Part shown: positions 16,267 through 24,438 of the stretch, one piece after another | How the letters are laid out: the number at the start of each line of letters is the position of its first letter | Position numbering within the stretch: position 1 is the first letter of the stretch | IMG/VR virus record: IMGVR_UViG_3300032315_002372 | Span: 1 to 46,957 of that record | Reading direction: 5' to 3' (one strand) | Length of the DNA: 46,957 nt | DNA from: a virus | Translations under genes and position numbers: made by a program | Notes under the pieces: model-generated | Databases searched by the model: none | What the model saw: only the letters and a program-made list of their open reading frames with translations | Told to the model about the DNA's origin: nothing

Positions 16267-16853
16267 TCACATGCCCGCCATCCGGCGGAACTCCTTCTGG
16301 ATTCTGCGCGAAACGTGCTCTCCCTGCCGCGACACCATCGGAGCAACGGCGGCAACGGTGGCGTTCGTCTGCATCATCGCCTTCTCGGCCGAGTCCTGGA
16401 CGGCAGCGGCGTCGAGGAACTCCAGCCATGCCAGCGACTCGTCGAGGGCCTGCTCGCGGGTCAGGCCGGTCCGGAAGCAGACTTGGGCGACGAACTTGGC
16501 GATGGATATTCGGGGACCGCCCGGCCGACGCTGCCCGGTACGAGACGTTCCATCCGTGCGGCCCTGCGCCGGAACCAGGGCACGAAAAAACCCGCGTTGA
16601 TGCGTTCGCCCTCCTCGACGATGTGGCCGAGCGAATCAGGCCGGAGCGAGTCGCCCCAGCCTTCGGGTTTGGAACAGAGGAGTTCCGCCATCCGGGGCTC
16701 GTTCTCGAGCACTCGAGCAAAGGCCTCGTACTCGCGTACAGGCAACATCCGGACGGTGACGGACTCGGTGGATCCGTCCCAGAGGACGGCTTCGGCGTTT
16801 TGGATCCCGCCGTGCAGCACCTCGGCGGGGGTTGGTTCGTTTTTCGCGCTCAT
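16267..16853 (-). CDS. Tail assembly chaperone, -1 frameshift product (GT-like)
   Basis: The chaperone frame beginning at 16853 ends at 16461, but the overlapping -1 frame continues with coherent protein (ISIAKFVAQVCF, LTREQALDESLAWLEFL and onwards) to a stop at 16267, two bases before the tape-measure ATG. It has no start codon or ribosome site of its own. A run CCCC (plus-strand GGGG 16512-16515) in the overlap would let the ribosome slip back one base without changing the tRNA pairing. This is the lambda G/GT arrangement; the fusion would be about 195 residues. The exact slip site is inferred. Confidence 0.65.
16461..16853 (-). CDS. Tail assembly chaperone (G-like)
   Basis: 130 residues, lying between the tail tube gene and the tape measure, where lambda-type phages encode the G protein. 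It has an N-terminal beta region (EAVLWDGSTESVTVRMLPV) followed by helices, as expected for this family. The last ~15 residues (PSPSSSPKSASGPA) are out-of-frame-looking and lie in the region overlapped by the GT extension. The unshifted product coats the tape measure during tail assembly together with the shifted form. Confidence 0.7.
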   Translation of the reverse strand: MSAKNEPTPAEVLHGGIQNAEAVLWDGSTESVTVRMLPVREYEAFARVLENEPRMAELLCSKPEGWGDSLRPDSLGHIVEEGERINAGFFVPWFRRRAARMERLVPGSVGRAVPEYPSPSSSPKSASGPA

Positions 16854-16862
16854 GGAGAGGGG

Positions 16863-17408
16863 TTACGAGGCAGGACCGACGGAGCCGCCGTCGACGGTGC
16901 TGTTGAGGACCCGGGCTTCAACCGGGACGGTGACAAGGGCGTCGCCGTAGTTCACTTCGCCAGCGGCCTTCAGAACGACGTAGTAGTAGGCTTCGGAGAT
17001 GACTGCGTCGGTGTGGCTGTAGCGCTTCAGCTCAAGCCACCCCCGCTTGGTCAGCGCCTCAAGAGGAGTGAAAGTCGTCGAGGCTGAATCCAAGGCACCG
17101 GACCGCTCGATCAGTTCAAGGACGAAGGGGCCAAACTCCTGTAGGGTGAGCTTGATCGTGGTCTGACCCTTCGTGTTGATGACATCGTGCAGGACCTTGC
17201 GCCCCGGACTGGGAGCCCAGACCTCAATCTCCTCCTGCTGCGGGTTCTGCCCGGCCTCGGCGATCACGCCGAGCGAGATCCATAGTGGATCTCCAGGACC
17301 TGGCTTGGCGGTCCGGCTCGCGGTGCCAGCAGTGGGGACGGTGAACGCACCGTCCCGGAAGAACCGGGCCTGGGTGCCGATGACGACGGGGCCGAGGGGT
17401 AGAGGCAT
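16863..17408 (-). CDS. Major tail tube protein
   Basis: 181 residues, beta-rich. The sequence TIKLTLQEFGPFVLELIERSG and the segment GWLELKRYSHTD...AYYYVVLKAAGEVNYGD resemble tail tube subunits that polymerise into the siphovirus tail. It sits immediately before the tail chaperone, the standard place. The family call is from context and fold-like pattern; no catalytic motifs are expected. Confidence 0.7.
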   Translation of the reverse strand: MPLPLGPVVIGTQARFFRDGAFTVPTAGTASRTAKPGPGDPLWISLGVIAEAGQNPQQEEIEVWAPSPGRKVLHDVINTKGQTTIKLTLQEFGPFVLELIERSGALDSASTTFTPLEALTKRGWLELKRYSHTDAVISEAYYYVVLKAAGEVNYGDALVTVPVEARVLNSTVDGGSVGPAS

Positions 17409-17454
17409 GGCAGTAAGTCGAGTTCGAACGCTCCGTCAGAGCACGAACGTCAAC

Positions 17455-17835
17455 TCACTTCCCGAACGCAATCCATCCGAACAGCCGAACCGATGCCCAG
17501 ATGGTCACCCGAGTGAATCGGCCGGTACCAGCGACCCGCATCGCTTCGAGGAACACAGCATCGGCAACCGATCGAGGGACGACCGCTTCCCGGTACAGGC
17601 AGTCGTGAACCACGGCAGCGGCGGTGTAGGTCCCATCTGGAGGGAAGAGGTTCCACAGGCCCCGCGGGACGCTGGCAAAATCCGTTTCGGTGCCCTCGGG
17701 GACGAGGATCGACGGCGGCGCGCCCTCGACTGCCGAGGCGTAGACAAGATCCTTGGCGACTCGCCAAGTGCGAGCTTCGACCTTCTCGACGACGAGAGGG
17801 GTCCAGAATCCGGGGATGATGCCGGGCGTGGTCAC
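17455..17835 (-). CDS. DUF1353 family protein
   Basis: 126 residues with the DUF1353 core: VPEGTETDFASVPRGLWNLF, then GTYTAAAVVHDCLYR and a helical end. DUF1353 proteins are common in phage tail or lysis neighbourhoods; the conserved TDFASVPR...VHD motif suggests a peptidase-like or metal-binding role that is not established. Here it is in a coupled trio (ATGA overlaps) with a lipoprotein and an XhlA-like membrane protein, inserted between the neck and tail tube genes. That placement hints at lysis or envelope work. Confidence 0.8.
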   Translation of the reverse strand: MTTPGIIPGFWTPLVVEKVEARTWRVAKDLVYASAVEGAPPSILVPEGTETDFASVPRGLWNLFPPDGTYTAAAVVHDCLYREAVVPRSVADAVFLEAMRVAGTGRFTRVTIWASVRLFGWIAFGK

Positions 17836-18083
17836 GGGACAGGCTTTAACCCTTTTGCGAGCCCGGTGGCCACCCCTTCAGCAATGGAAGCGGCTTCGGA
17901 TCGATAGCCTCTCACCTTCAGGCTGTACGCGCCATTGGTGCTGCCGGTCAGTTCGATGCCTTCGATCTGCTTCTGGAAGATCGTAGATTGGTACTCCCAA
18001 CCGGCGGGAGTCTTGATGGAGGTGCAGCCGACCGTCAGGGCGGCGGTGGCGGCGACGAGTGCGAGGGCCTTCAGCGTCTTCAT
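17832..18083 (-). CDS. Small lipoprotein
   Basis: 83 residues. MKTLKALALVAATAALTVGC is a clear lipoprotein signal peptide with lipobox LTVGC (Cys20). The mature part of 63 residues has a small beta region (IEGIELTGSTNGAYSLKVRGY) and an amphipathic helix. A phage-encoded lipoprotein beside an XhlA-like membrane protein could be an outer-membrane spanin partner, but the mature part is not proline-rich, so this is speculative. Confidence 0.75.
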   Translation of the reverse strand: MKTLKALALVAATAALTVGCTSIKTPAGWEYQSTIFQKQIEGIELTGSTNGAYSLKVRGYRSEAASIAEGVATGLAKGLKPVP

Positions 18084-18277
18084 TTGAGGAACATTTGGAT
18101 TCCGACCTGGGCGATGATTGCGACAACTCCGAATCCGCCCATGACCCGGAGTTGAAAGGATTTGAGCTCATGAACCGATTGCCTCAGTTCCTTGAGCTCG
18201 GACAAAACGCCGCGCTGTTCATCGCCTACGATGGTTTCAAGCCGAATGAGGCGTTCTCTGATTTCCTGGTCACTCAT
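18080..18277 (-). CDS. XhlA-like coiled-coil membrane protein (holin-associated candidate)
   Basis: 65 residues. An N-terminal coiled coil (about 1-40: IRERLIRLETIV ... LSELKELRQSVHELK) precedes one transmembrane helix (about 45-62: VMGGFGVVAIIAQVGIQMF). This is the architecture of XhlA-type proteins, which work with holins in some prophages. It starts with ATG 18277 overlapping the stop of the neck gene. It is the best membrane-lysis candidate besides the single-pass protein at 26851-27093. Confidence 0.65.
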   Translation of the reverse strand: MSDQEIRERLIRLETIVGDEQRGVLSELKELRQSVHELKSFQLRVMGGFGVVAIIAQVGIQMFLK

Positions 18278-18738
18278 GAAAGCACGGGGTTGAGGGTGAT
18301 CTGGATAGAGAGGTTGACGACGTACCGCTGCACGCCGCCGGTGCAGCCGAAGTTCCGGAACCATGGATCGAGCAGCTCGAAGCCGCGGTTGGCCCCGACA
18401 CGCGGATCCGGACGTCCGGTGACAGCCTGGATGACGTGCCGGACCGCCTGTTCCCCTGGGATGCCAGTGCCGCCCGTGGCCCGGTTGACCTTCACGTTCT
18501 CCTCGACGATGACCGGGACGTACACCTCGACGACGGCCGCGCCCGTGGGCGAGGAATCGACGACGCTGCCGGGCTCGATCTGCCAGACGATCAGCAGGAG
18601 GCCCTTGGTCCGAAGGTGTTCCTCCCGGGCCGGGGTCTTCGGGTAGGTGCCGTCTTCCTGGACGACGGGAACCCCGGCGAGGGATGCCGCGGCGACAAGT
18701 CGGGCCGCCACGTAGGCCTGGATCTGTTCGAGGTTCAC
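18274..18738 (-). CDS. Tail terminator / neck protein
   Basis: 154 residues from a GTG start at 18738 that overlaps the TGA of the preceding gene (GTGA), which decides the start. The sequence starts VNLEQIQAYVAARL; the middle contains LLIVWQIEPGSV and a C-terminal strand VNLSIQITLNP. Order (capsid, neck components, then this gene, then the tail tube) fits a tail terminator such as lambda gpU. The function is by position. Confidence 0.6.
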   Translation of the reverse strand: MNLEQIQAYVAARLVAAASLAGVPVVQEDGTYPKTPAREEHLRTKGLLLIVWQIEPGSVVDSSPTGAAVVEVYVPVIVEENVKVNRATGGTGIPGEQAVRHVIQAVTGRPDPRVGANRGFELLDPWFRNFGCTGGVQRYVVNLSIQITLNPVLS

Positions 18739-19463
18739 TTGAACGCTCCTTCCCCGGCGCGGGCCAGCTTGCGGTCGATGTCGCCGAGGATGGCCTTCGC
18801 CCGGCCGGACATGGCGCGAGCCAAGACGCGATCTTCGTCGCCCCGGCCCGCCCACTCGGATTCGTTGTCGGCCCGCAGGTAGGCGAGGATTGGGTTGTCG
18901 AGGCGATCCACGAACTCGCCGGTCTTGGGACCGCCGGAGATCCAGGCCGGAACACTGCCACCAAGAGCGAGGACACCCGCGGCCCATCCGCGCTTGGCGC
19001 GGCCAACGCGGTCCTGGGCACTCCGGATGTAGGCAGCAACCGCCTCGTCATCGAGGGTGAGGACCGGCTCGTGCTTCTCTGGGACGCGGCCGCGGGCGTT
19101 TCGCGCCTCCTGGTGAAGCGCAGGAACGAACGGCACGACACGTTTCCCGGCCAGCGGTCCGTCGGTCAGGCCGTCGAGCGCCGCCTGGAGGCGAGGGTAG
19201 TCGCGGGCGCGGACCAGTTTTCGAAGCCGCTTGTCCTCGAACTCTGAAGCCTTGAGCGGGCGAACCGTGCGCAGCACTTCCGCCTTCACCCGCTTGCGTC
19301 CCTCTCCGCGGGTCCGGGGAGGAGTCAGGCGCATGGCTTCGCGAAGGAGCAACCGCCCCTGGCGTCGCATGACAGCGGTGGGGGCCTGCCGCAGGTCGCG
19401 GATGTACCGGACAACGGCTTGCTGGAAGTCCGCCAACTCGGGAACGTCGACAGTCACATTCAT
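18735..19463 (-). CDS. Tail/neck component (gp10-like)
   Basis: 242 residues from ATG 19463 (MNVTVDVPELADFQQAVVRY), overlapping the stop of the preceding gene. The N-terminal half is basic and helical (LLLREAMRLTPPRTRGEGRKRV), as in HK97 gp10-like head-tail or tail-completion proteins, which carry the LTPxxTG-type segment. The C-terminal half is an extension with no recognised domain. Position supports a connector role. Confidence 0.6.
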   Translation of the reverse strand: MNVTVDVPELADFQQAVVRYIRDLRQAPTAVMRRQGRLLLREAMRLTPPRTRGEGRKRVKAEVLRTVRPLKASEFEDKRLRKLVRARDYPRLQAALDGLTDGPLAGKRVVPFVPALHQEARNARGRVPEKHEPVLTLDDEAVAAYIRSAQDRVGRAKRGWAAGVLALGGSVPAWISGGPKTGEFVDRLDNPILAYLRADNESEWAGRGDEDRVLARAMSGRAKAILGDIDRKLARAGEGAFK

Positions 19464-19789
19464 GCGGGCACCTCTGCGGTCTCGCATCGGAACACGACGG
19501 CGACGTTCACCGGCCGGTTTTCGACCTCGACAATGCGGTAGCTGAAGCCGGTCTCAGCGTCCTCAAAGACATCGCCGAGGCCAGTTCCAGCCGGGACGTG
19601 GGAGCGGAGGATATGCAAGCGATCCCCGATCGCCTCGGGGTCGCCGTGGCGGAACTCCTGCGGGTCCGGAGAATCGCCCTGAACGAGGGCCAAAACGGTT
19701 TGCCCAGTGCGGACCAAGGTCAGGGAAACCCCGCGCTGCCCAAGCGACGCGAGGAAGCCTTCAACCCTGGCCTGCTGGGTCGGAGTCAC
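19460..19789 (-). CDS. Head-tail joining protein
   Basis: 109 residues with a beta-rich pattern (VSLTLVRTGQTVLALVQGD; FSYRIVEVENRPVNVAVVF) similar to small head-closure or stopper proteins. It lies between the capsid-proximal genes and the gp10-like protein, overlapping both neighbours by 4 bases. Family not firmly recognised; role inferred from gene order. Confidence 0.55.
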   Translation of the reverse strand: MTPTQQARVEGFLASLGQRGVSLTLVRTGQTVLALVQGDSPDPQEFRHGDPEAIGDRLHILRSHVPAGTGLGDVFEDAETGFSYRIVEVENRPVNVAVVFRCETAEVPA

Positions 19790-20220
19790 TTCTTGCCAGC
19801 GTTCTTGCGGGGTTTGCCGACCTGGAAGCCGTCAACATCACCAGGCGCCTCGGCTTCCGTCTCGCCTTCGGGGGCGGCTGGAACCTCGACGGCAGGGGAG
19901 ACGGTGGTGACCGGCTTTTCGGCCTTCGTGCCCTTTGCCGGCTTCTTGGCCGACTTCTCCGGAGCCTCTTCCGCAGGCTTCTCGGGAGCGGGTTCAGGTG
20001 CCTTCTCGGCAACGACAGCAACGGGCTCCTTGAACCTGTGGAGCAGGACACGGCCATTCCCGCTATCCCAGAACTCAACCCTCTCGAACTTCTCGTGCCC
20101 CGTCTGAGCGCGGAGTGCCTTGAAGGCCGTCCGTTGCTCGTCGAGAGGGGTGGGGAAGGCGGCGAGAAGCTCGACAATCTCGCCGCCGTGATGAATCCCA
20201 AGGGTGATGGCCGTGCGCAT
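19786..20220 (-). CDS. Hypothetical capsid-proximal protein with Ala/Pro/Lys-rich tail
   Basis: 144 residues. Residues 1-65 look folded (GIHHGGEIVELLAAFPTPLDEQ ... VEFWDSGNGRVLLHRF). The remainder is a low-complexity stretch rich in Ala, Pro, Glu and Lys, likely unstructured and ending in a basic GKPRKNAGKK. Small proteins with such tails next to the capsid gene may decorate heads or help assembly. No family recognised. Confidence 0.6.
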   Translation of the reverse strand: MRTAITLGIHHGGEIVELLAAFPTPLDEQRTAFKALRAQTGHEKFERVEFWDSGNGRVLLHRFKEPVAVVAEKAPEPAPEKPAEEAPEKSAKKPAKGTKAEKPVTTVSPAVEVPAAPEGETEAEAPGDVDGFQVGKPRKNAGKK

Positions 20221-20244
20221 GGGCGGTTCGGTCAGGGTTCAGGA

Positions 20245-21159
20245 TTACGGGGTGACGATGCGCTTGAGCGCGGTCGTCTCCAGCTTGTTGTAGCCGTAGT
20301 TGACCTCGATCACCTCGACGACCTTGTCGAGCTTCGCATCGGCGAAACGGCGGTACTCGAGCGAAAGCCCGGTGTCCGGATCGGTGACGACTTCGTACTG
20401 CAACACGGTCTGGGTGAGGACCGGGTGCGGGCGGATCGGAGAGAAGGCCACAGCGATTGCGGACGGATACACGGCCATGCCGGCAAGCTTCTCAGCACCA
20501 TTGGCAGGAAGCAGAGGGACCTCGTACAAATCGAAGCCGGCCACCCGGGGCACGCGCCCTTCCTTCACCGCGTCCGTGCTGCCGTAGTTCTGGTTGTGAA
20601 CACGGCTGTCGCGCAGCAGGTACTCGTGGAACGTCGAATCGAGGACCACAGAGCGAGGGGACACCGGCCAGTTCGCCTCGCCGCAGAGTCGGCGCATGGT
20701 CGTGAGGTCATCGACATCGAAGGCTGAAGCAGCCATAGCCGCCAGAGTCGTTCCGGGGTAGTTCGCGGCGGTGATGATCGAGAAGACATCCGCCAGGACA
20801 TCGTCCGCGAGCTTCTCCGCCTCCAACCGGACGAACTCTTCCTGGTTCAGGAACGGCTGCCGGTTCCAGTCGACCGAGGAGAATTCAACGGCGCGGTACT
20901 TGCGCTTGTTGACGGTCACATCCCTCGACTGGAGTGCCTGGTTGTTGACGGTGTCGTACCCGTTCGCCGGGACGAAGTCGGTGCTCGCGCCAGTCGCAAG
21001 CGGGAAGTACGGGACGCGGATCCTGTCCGTGCCTTCCAGGGGCGTGCTCTCGAACTTCCGGGCAAAAGCCATGATCGGAAGGATGCGGTTCCGGAACGCC
21101 CGCATTGCCGTCCGCAGGAGGACGTCGCGCTTCAGCTCAGAGGGGATCGTGATGGGCAT
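20245..21159 (-). CDS. Major capsid protein
   Basis: 304 residues. It follows the scaffold-like protein and S49 protease and precedes neck genes, the standard capsid position. Features typical of coat proteins: VNKRKYRAVEFSSVDWNRQPF (N-terminal strand and helix), a spine-helix-like EEFVRLEAEKLADDVLADVF, and a C-terminal domain with VAFSPIRPHPV and LEYRRFADAKLDKVVEVIEV. It most likely has an HK97 fold. The exact coat family was not identified. Confidence 0.8.
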   Translation of the reverse strand: MPITIPSELKRDVLLRTAMRAFRNRILPIMAFARKFESTPLEGTDRIRVPYFPLATGASTDFVPANGYDTVNNQALQSRDVTVNKRKYRAVEFSSVDWNRQPFLNQEEFVRLEAEKLADDVLADVFSIITAANYPGTTLAAMAASAFDVDDLTTMRRLCGEANWPVSPRSVVLDSTFHEYLLRDSRVHNQNYGSTDAVKEGRVPRVAGFDLYEVPLLPANGAEKLAGMAVYPSAIAVAFSPIRPHPVLTQTVLQYEVVTDPDTGLSLEYRRFADAKLDKVVEVIEVNYGYNKLETTALKRIVTP

Positions 21160-21191
21160 GGTGTGATCGGTTCAGTCGTGGAGTTGGGCGC

Positions 21192-21590
21192 TCAGGAATT
21201 GGCAACGAGGGAGCGAAGCTCCTTCTCGTACTTCGCGAGGAAGGCGGCCTTGGCCTTCGGATCCGTGATGGCCTGGTATTGCGCGAGCAGATCCGTGGTC
21301 CCGGCACCGGCGGGAGTGGAGACTCCCTCTTTGCGGATGCCGTGTTGGGCCAGTTCAGCGGACACACGCCGCTCGAAGTCCCGGCTCTCGGCGGCGAGCT
21401 TGTCCCGATCGGCCTTGAGCGCATCCCGCTCGGAGGTCAGGGCGGTGACGGTGGCGGCATGCTTGTCGCGCTCTCCGGTGAGGCGGGTGGTTTCGCCGGT
21501 AAGTCGGGTGACCTCGGCCTTGGCCGTGGTCAGTTCGCCGGTTAGGCGGGTGTTGTCGGCGATGACGTCTTCCTGGCTGGGTTTGCTCAT
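21192..21590 (-). CDS. Scaffold-like coiled-coil protein
   Basis: 132 residues, mostly a long coiled coil with a repeated LTGE(R/T) pattern (NTRLTGEL..., TRLTGET, TRLTGERDK) and LTSERDALKADRDKL, followed by a flexible TPAGAGT linker and a C-terminal helix (LAQYQAITDPKAKAAFLAKY). Small charged coiled-coil proteins between the prohead protease and the coat gene are typically scaffolds. Assignment by architecture and position. Confidence 0.65.
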   Translation of the reverse strand: MSKPSQEDVIADNTRLTGELTTAKAEVTRLTGETTRLTGERDKHAATVTALTSERDALKADRDKLAAESRDFERRVSAELAQHGIRKEGVSTPAGAGTTDLLAQYQAITDPKAKAAFLAKYEKELRSLVANS

Positions 21591-21635
21591 GGCGTGTGAT
21601 GGCGTGGTGCTTCGCGCTTCACCACAGCGGCAACG

Positions 21636-22484
21636 TCAAATGCCGCCCGCGCGACGCACCATCGACCGCAGCACTCCAATGGCGAACTCACGATCCCCGA
21701 CCCGGTCAACAAGCCCCAGCGAGACGCCCTCGCGCCCGGTGAACGTCTGTCCGCGCATGGAGTCGTCCCCGACGGCAGGGCGGGCGGACACAACAGCATC
21801 CCGGAACTCAGCGAAGGTCGCCTGAATCGACGACTGGATCTGCCCGCGCTGTTCCTCGCTCAGGCTCGTGCCGGGGAACCCGGACGCCTTGAAGGTCGCT
21901 TCCCGATTCTTGAACAGCTCCACCTTGATCCCGGCTTCCTCGAACAACTTCGAGTAGTCGTACATTCCGGCGAAGACCCCGATGGAGCCGACCACCGCAC
22001 TGCGCGAGGCGATGACCTCGGTGGCCTGGGATCCAATCCAGTAGGCGAGACTGGCCATCATGCCGCCGGTCCAGGCCACGACCGGCTTCCGGCCGGCAGC
22101 TCGGCGGATGCTGTCGGCCACCTCCGGTCCACCGGTCAGGAACCCGCCGGGCGAATCGATGTCGAGAAGAATGCCGGTGACGTCGGGATTGCGGGCGACG
22201 CTCGACACCATCTCCTGGACGTTCTCGGTCGCCTCGAAGTCGTACCAGAGTAGCTCGGCCACGTCGGGGCGTCGCGCGAGAGTGCCCTGGATGGGGACAA
22301 CGGCGATGTCTCCGACCATGCCCACCTTCGGCTTCAGCTCCTGACGGAGTTCCCGATAGGCCGGATGTTCCGCCGCCTGGATGAGGTCGCCGAGGTTCTG
22401 GCAGACAATCGACGCAAGGCTGCCGTCGGCCATGAAGGGCAGATCGGTGAGCAGTCGGCGGACGGTGTTCGGTGCGATGGTCAT
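21636..22484 (-). CDS. S49-family (SppA/ClpP-like) prohead protease
   Basis: 282 residues with the signal-peptide-peptidase A pattern: ILLDIDSPGG (oxyanion region), WTGGMMASLAYWIGSQ (catalytic Ser within MMASLAYW) and SRSAVVGSIGVFAGMYDYSKL with the Lys general base nearby (SKLFEEAGIKV). This corresponds to the protease part of lambda gpC, which cleaves portal and scaffold during head maturation. It overlaps the portal stop by 4 bases. Confidence 0.88.
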   Translation of the reverse strand: MTIAPNTVRRLLTDLPFMADGSLASIVCQNLGDLIQAAEHPAYRELRQELKPKVGMVGDIAVVPIQGTLARRPDVAELLWYDFEATENVQEMVSSVARNPDVTGILLDIDSPGGFLTGGPEVADSIRRAAGRKPVVAWTGGMMASLAYWIGSQATEVIASRSAVVGSIGVFAGMYDYSKLFEEAGIKVELFKNREATFKASGFPGTSLSEEQRGQIQSSIQATFAEFRDAVVSARPAVGDDSMRGQTFTGREGVSLGLVDRVGDREFAIGVLRSMVRRAGGI

Positions 22485-24103
22485 GGGTCCTCGTCTTCCT
22501 TCTTCGGGTCTTTGCCGCCTGGCTTGCCACTGGAGCCGTCTTTGCCCTCCGGTTGGGGGGCTGGGGCCTTGGCCGCATAGCCGAACCGGGAAAGGATGGT
22601 TTCCACCGGAACGCCGGTCGAAGCGGCGATCTTTGCCGCCTTGTCGATGACGTAGTTTTCCTCCCGGAAAATCTGGTCAACCTCCGTCTGCCAGTCCCGC
22701 CCGCGTCCGCCGTAGTGCTCGGAGCGGGTCATCAGGCCGGACGCCTGATCCTCCCGTTCCTGGGCGGCTTCGCGTCCTGCATCGATGGTCGCCTTGGCAG
22801 GACGATTGAAGGTCACCCGAGCCCATCCGGGAGGAGCGGGAAGGTCGTCGTACTCGATCCCCCAGGCGATGACCCGGACCCAGACGAACTCGACCAACCG
22901 GCAGAGGACATCCCCGCGCTGGTTGAACTTCCGTTGCGCCTTGCCGATGACTCCGCGGACGGATGGCCCGGTCAACTTCGTGTCGAGGATGAAGGCCGGA
23001 GGCAGATCCAGACCCGCTATGAAGCTCGCGGCGAGGGAGTCCAGGAAGTCGATGTAGGCCGCGTTCGGACGGTTGCTCTCCACCCGCTTGAACTCGCGGC
23101 CTTCCGGCAGAACCGGGATGTCGCCGCCAAGCATGTCGTTCCGCGAGAGCTTCTTTTCGCCCTGGGTGGCGTCGTTGGGGGGCTCGCCGTCGCCGAGCGG
23201 TTCACCGTCCTCCCCGTGGCCGGTCCGGGAGAGATTGAAGCCGTGATCGTCATCCAGCGGAGCGCCCTGGATCACGCCCAGGAGCGCCGCGTTGTGCTTC
23301 ACGGCCAACTTCTCGAAGGCCTGGATGTCCTTCGAGTCGCGGATGTCGTTCAGCCCACGACGGAGGGGCGAAATGCCGCGATAGACGGAGGATGGGCTGG
23401 GATCCCGGACGAGCATCATCTGCCCGGCGGGCACGGTGACCGGCTCCGAGTCTTCCCCCTGGATCATGTACCCGGTCACGCGGCCCTTGGAGTCCATGGC
23501 GACGCCGTCAATGGCCCGGGTCTCATTCGGCTCGAACCCGCTGCCGATCCGCCATCCGGGGATGACCTGCACCTGGGGGAAGCCGGACTCGGCCGTCATC
23601 AGCACGCCAACGTCTCCGTCGAGATCCACGCTCTGGCAGATCGCCGCTTGGAGCGCCCAGAAGTCCATCTCCGGGCGGTTGTAGAAGTCGGCTCGCTTGG
23701 CCCACTCGCCGAAGTAGGCCTCGTACACGTCGTTCACGCCGTCGTCCCCGGTGTTGGCCTGGGGCCGGACCGGCCCGGAGTACATCGACAGCAGGTTGAC
23801 CGCCAGGGACGGCAGGCCACCGTTGTCGTACACCGCCCGGGCCAACGACGAGAGCATGGTGCGCTCGATGCCGCTGACGTGGGTGCGAACGCCAGCCATG
23901 ACGCCGAAGGGCGTGAGGGGCGAACGGTCGGAACTCTGGCGTAAGGCCTCGAAGTAAGTACCGAACCCGTTGCCGTAGATCGTCGGGCTGGAGTTGGAAG
24001 CCGAATGCGTACCGGCCCGACGTCCGGACCGGGGAGCCGAGACAGGGGTTGGGGTGACCGGACTGCGCCACGCCCGGGGTAGGATCCTGAGCAGAAGGTT
24101 CAT
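22481..24103 (-). CDS. Portal protein (lambda gpB-like)
   Basis: 540 residues from ATG 24103, which overlaps the stop of the gpW-like gene (TGATG). It shows the gpB-type portal pattern: an early TPFGVMAGVRTHVSG, MYSGPVRPQANTGDDG, YNRPEMDFWALQAAICQSVDLDGDVGVLM, and later SPLRRGLNDIRDSKDIQAFEKLAVKHNAAL. The C-terminus is acidic and low-complexity (GGKDPKKEDEDP). It forms the dodecameric DNA channel at the head vertex and docks the terminase. Confidence 0.9.
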   Translation of the reverse strand: MNLLLRILPRAWRSPVTPTPVSAPRSGRRAGTHSASNSSPTIYGNGFGTYFEALRQSSDRSPLTPFGVMAGVRTHVSGIERTMLSSLARAVYDNGGLPSLAVNLLSMYSGPVRPQANTGDDGVNDVYEAYFGEWAKRADFYNRPEMDFWALQAAICQSVDLDGDVGVLMTAESGFPQVQVIPGWRIGSGFEPNETRAIDGVAMDSKGRVTGYMIQGEDSEPVTVPAGQMMLVRDPSPSSVYRGISPLRRGLNDIRDSKDIQAFEKLAVKHNAALLGVIQGAPLDDDHGFNLSRTGHGEDGEPLGDGEPPNDATQGEKKLSRNDMLGGDIPVLPEGREFKRVESNRPNAAYIDFLDSLAASFIAGLDLPPAFILDTKLTGPSVRGVIGKAQRKFNQRGDVLCRLVEFVWVRVIAWGIEYDDLPAPPGWARVTFNRPAKATIDAGREAAQEREDQASGLMTRSEHYGGRGRDWQTEVDQIFREENYVIDKAAKIAASTGVPVETILSRFGYAAKAPAPQPEGKDGSSGKPGGKDPKKEDEDP

Positions 24104-24423
24104 CAGATCTGAGCCCGGTTGAAGGTCACTCGCAGCCGCCGGATCTCGCGGGGCAGACCAGGGTTGTTGGGATTGGGCCGGGAATCGATCCAACGCAATG
24201 CCCGCCCGGCCAGTTCCGTGACTTCCGCAGGGGAAAGGCCGTCGGGGATGGCGAACTGCACCGAACCCCCGGCTTCAGCCGTCTGGATGATGGTGCGCCC
24301 GTTGCTGACCGAGCTCTGGAACTGCCCGACAAGAATGGCCTCGATCACCGCCTTGGCAGTGGTGGCGGATCGGGTCGCTTGCAGTTGGGCGGCCTGGATG
24401 AACGTCGTGAGGCTGATGGCCAC
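24103..24423 (-). CDS. gpW-like head-tail connector
   Basis: 106 residues between terminase and portal, the position of lambda gpW. A helical N-terminus (TTFIQAAQLQATRSATTAKAVIEAIL) is followed by a central strand pair and the C-terminal LRWIDSRPNPNNPG...RRLRVTFNRA. gpW-family proteins attach at the portal after DNA packaging. The 15-nt gap from the terminase stop and the TGATG overlap with the portal place it in the same transcript. Confidence 0.65.
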   Translation of the reverse strand: MAISLTTFIQAAQLQATRSATTAKAVIEAILVGQFQSSVSNGRTIIQTAEAGGSVQFAIPDGLSPAEVTELAGRALRWIDSRPNPNNPGLPREIRRLRVTFNRAQI

Positions 24424-24438
24424 ACACGAAGGGGGACG

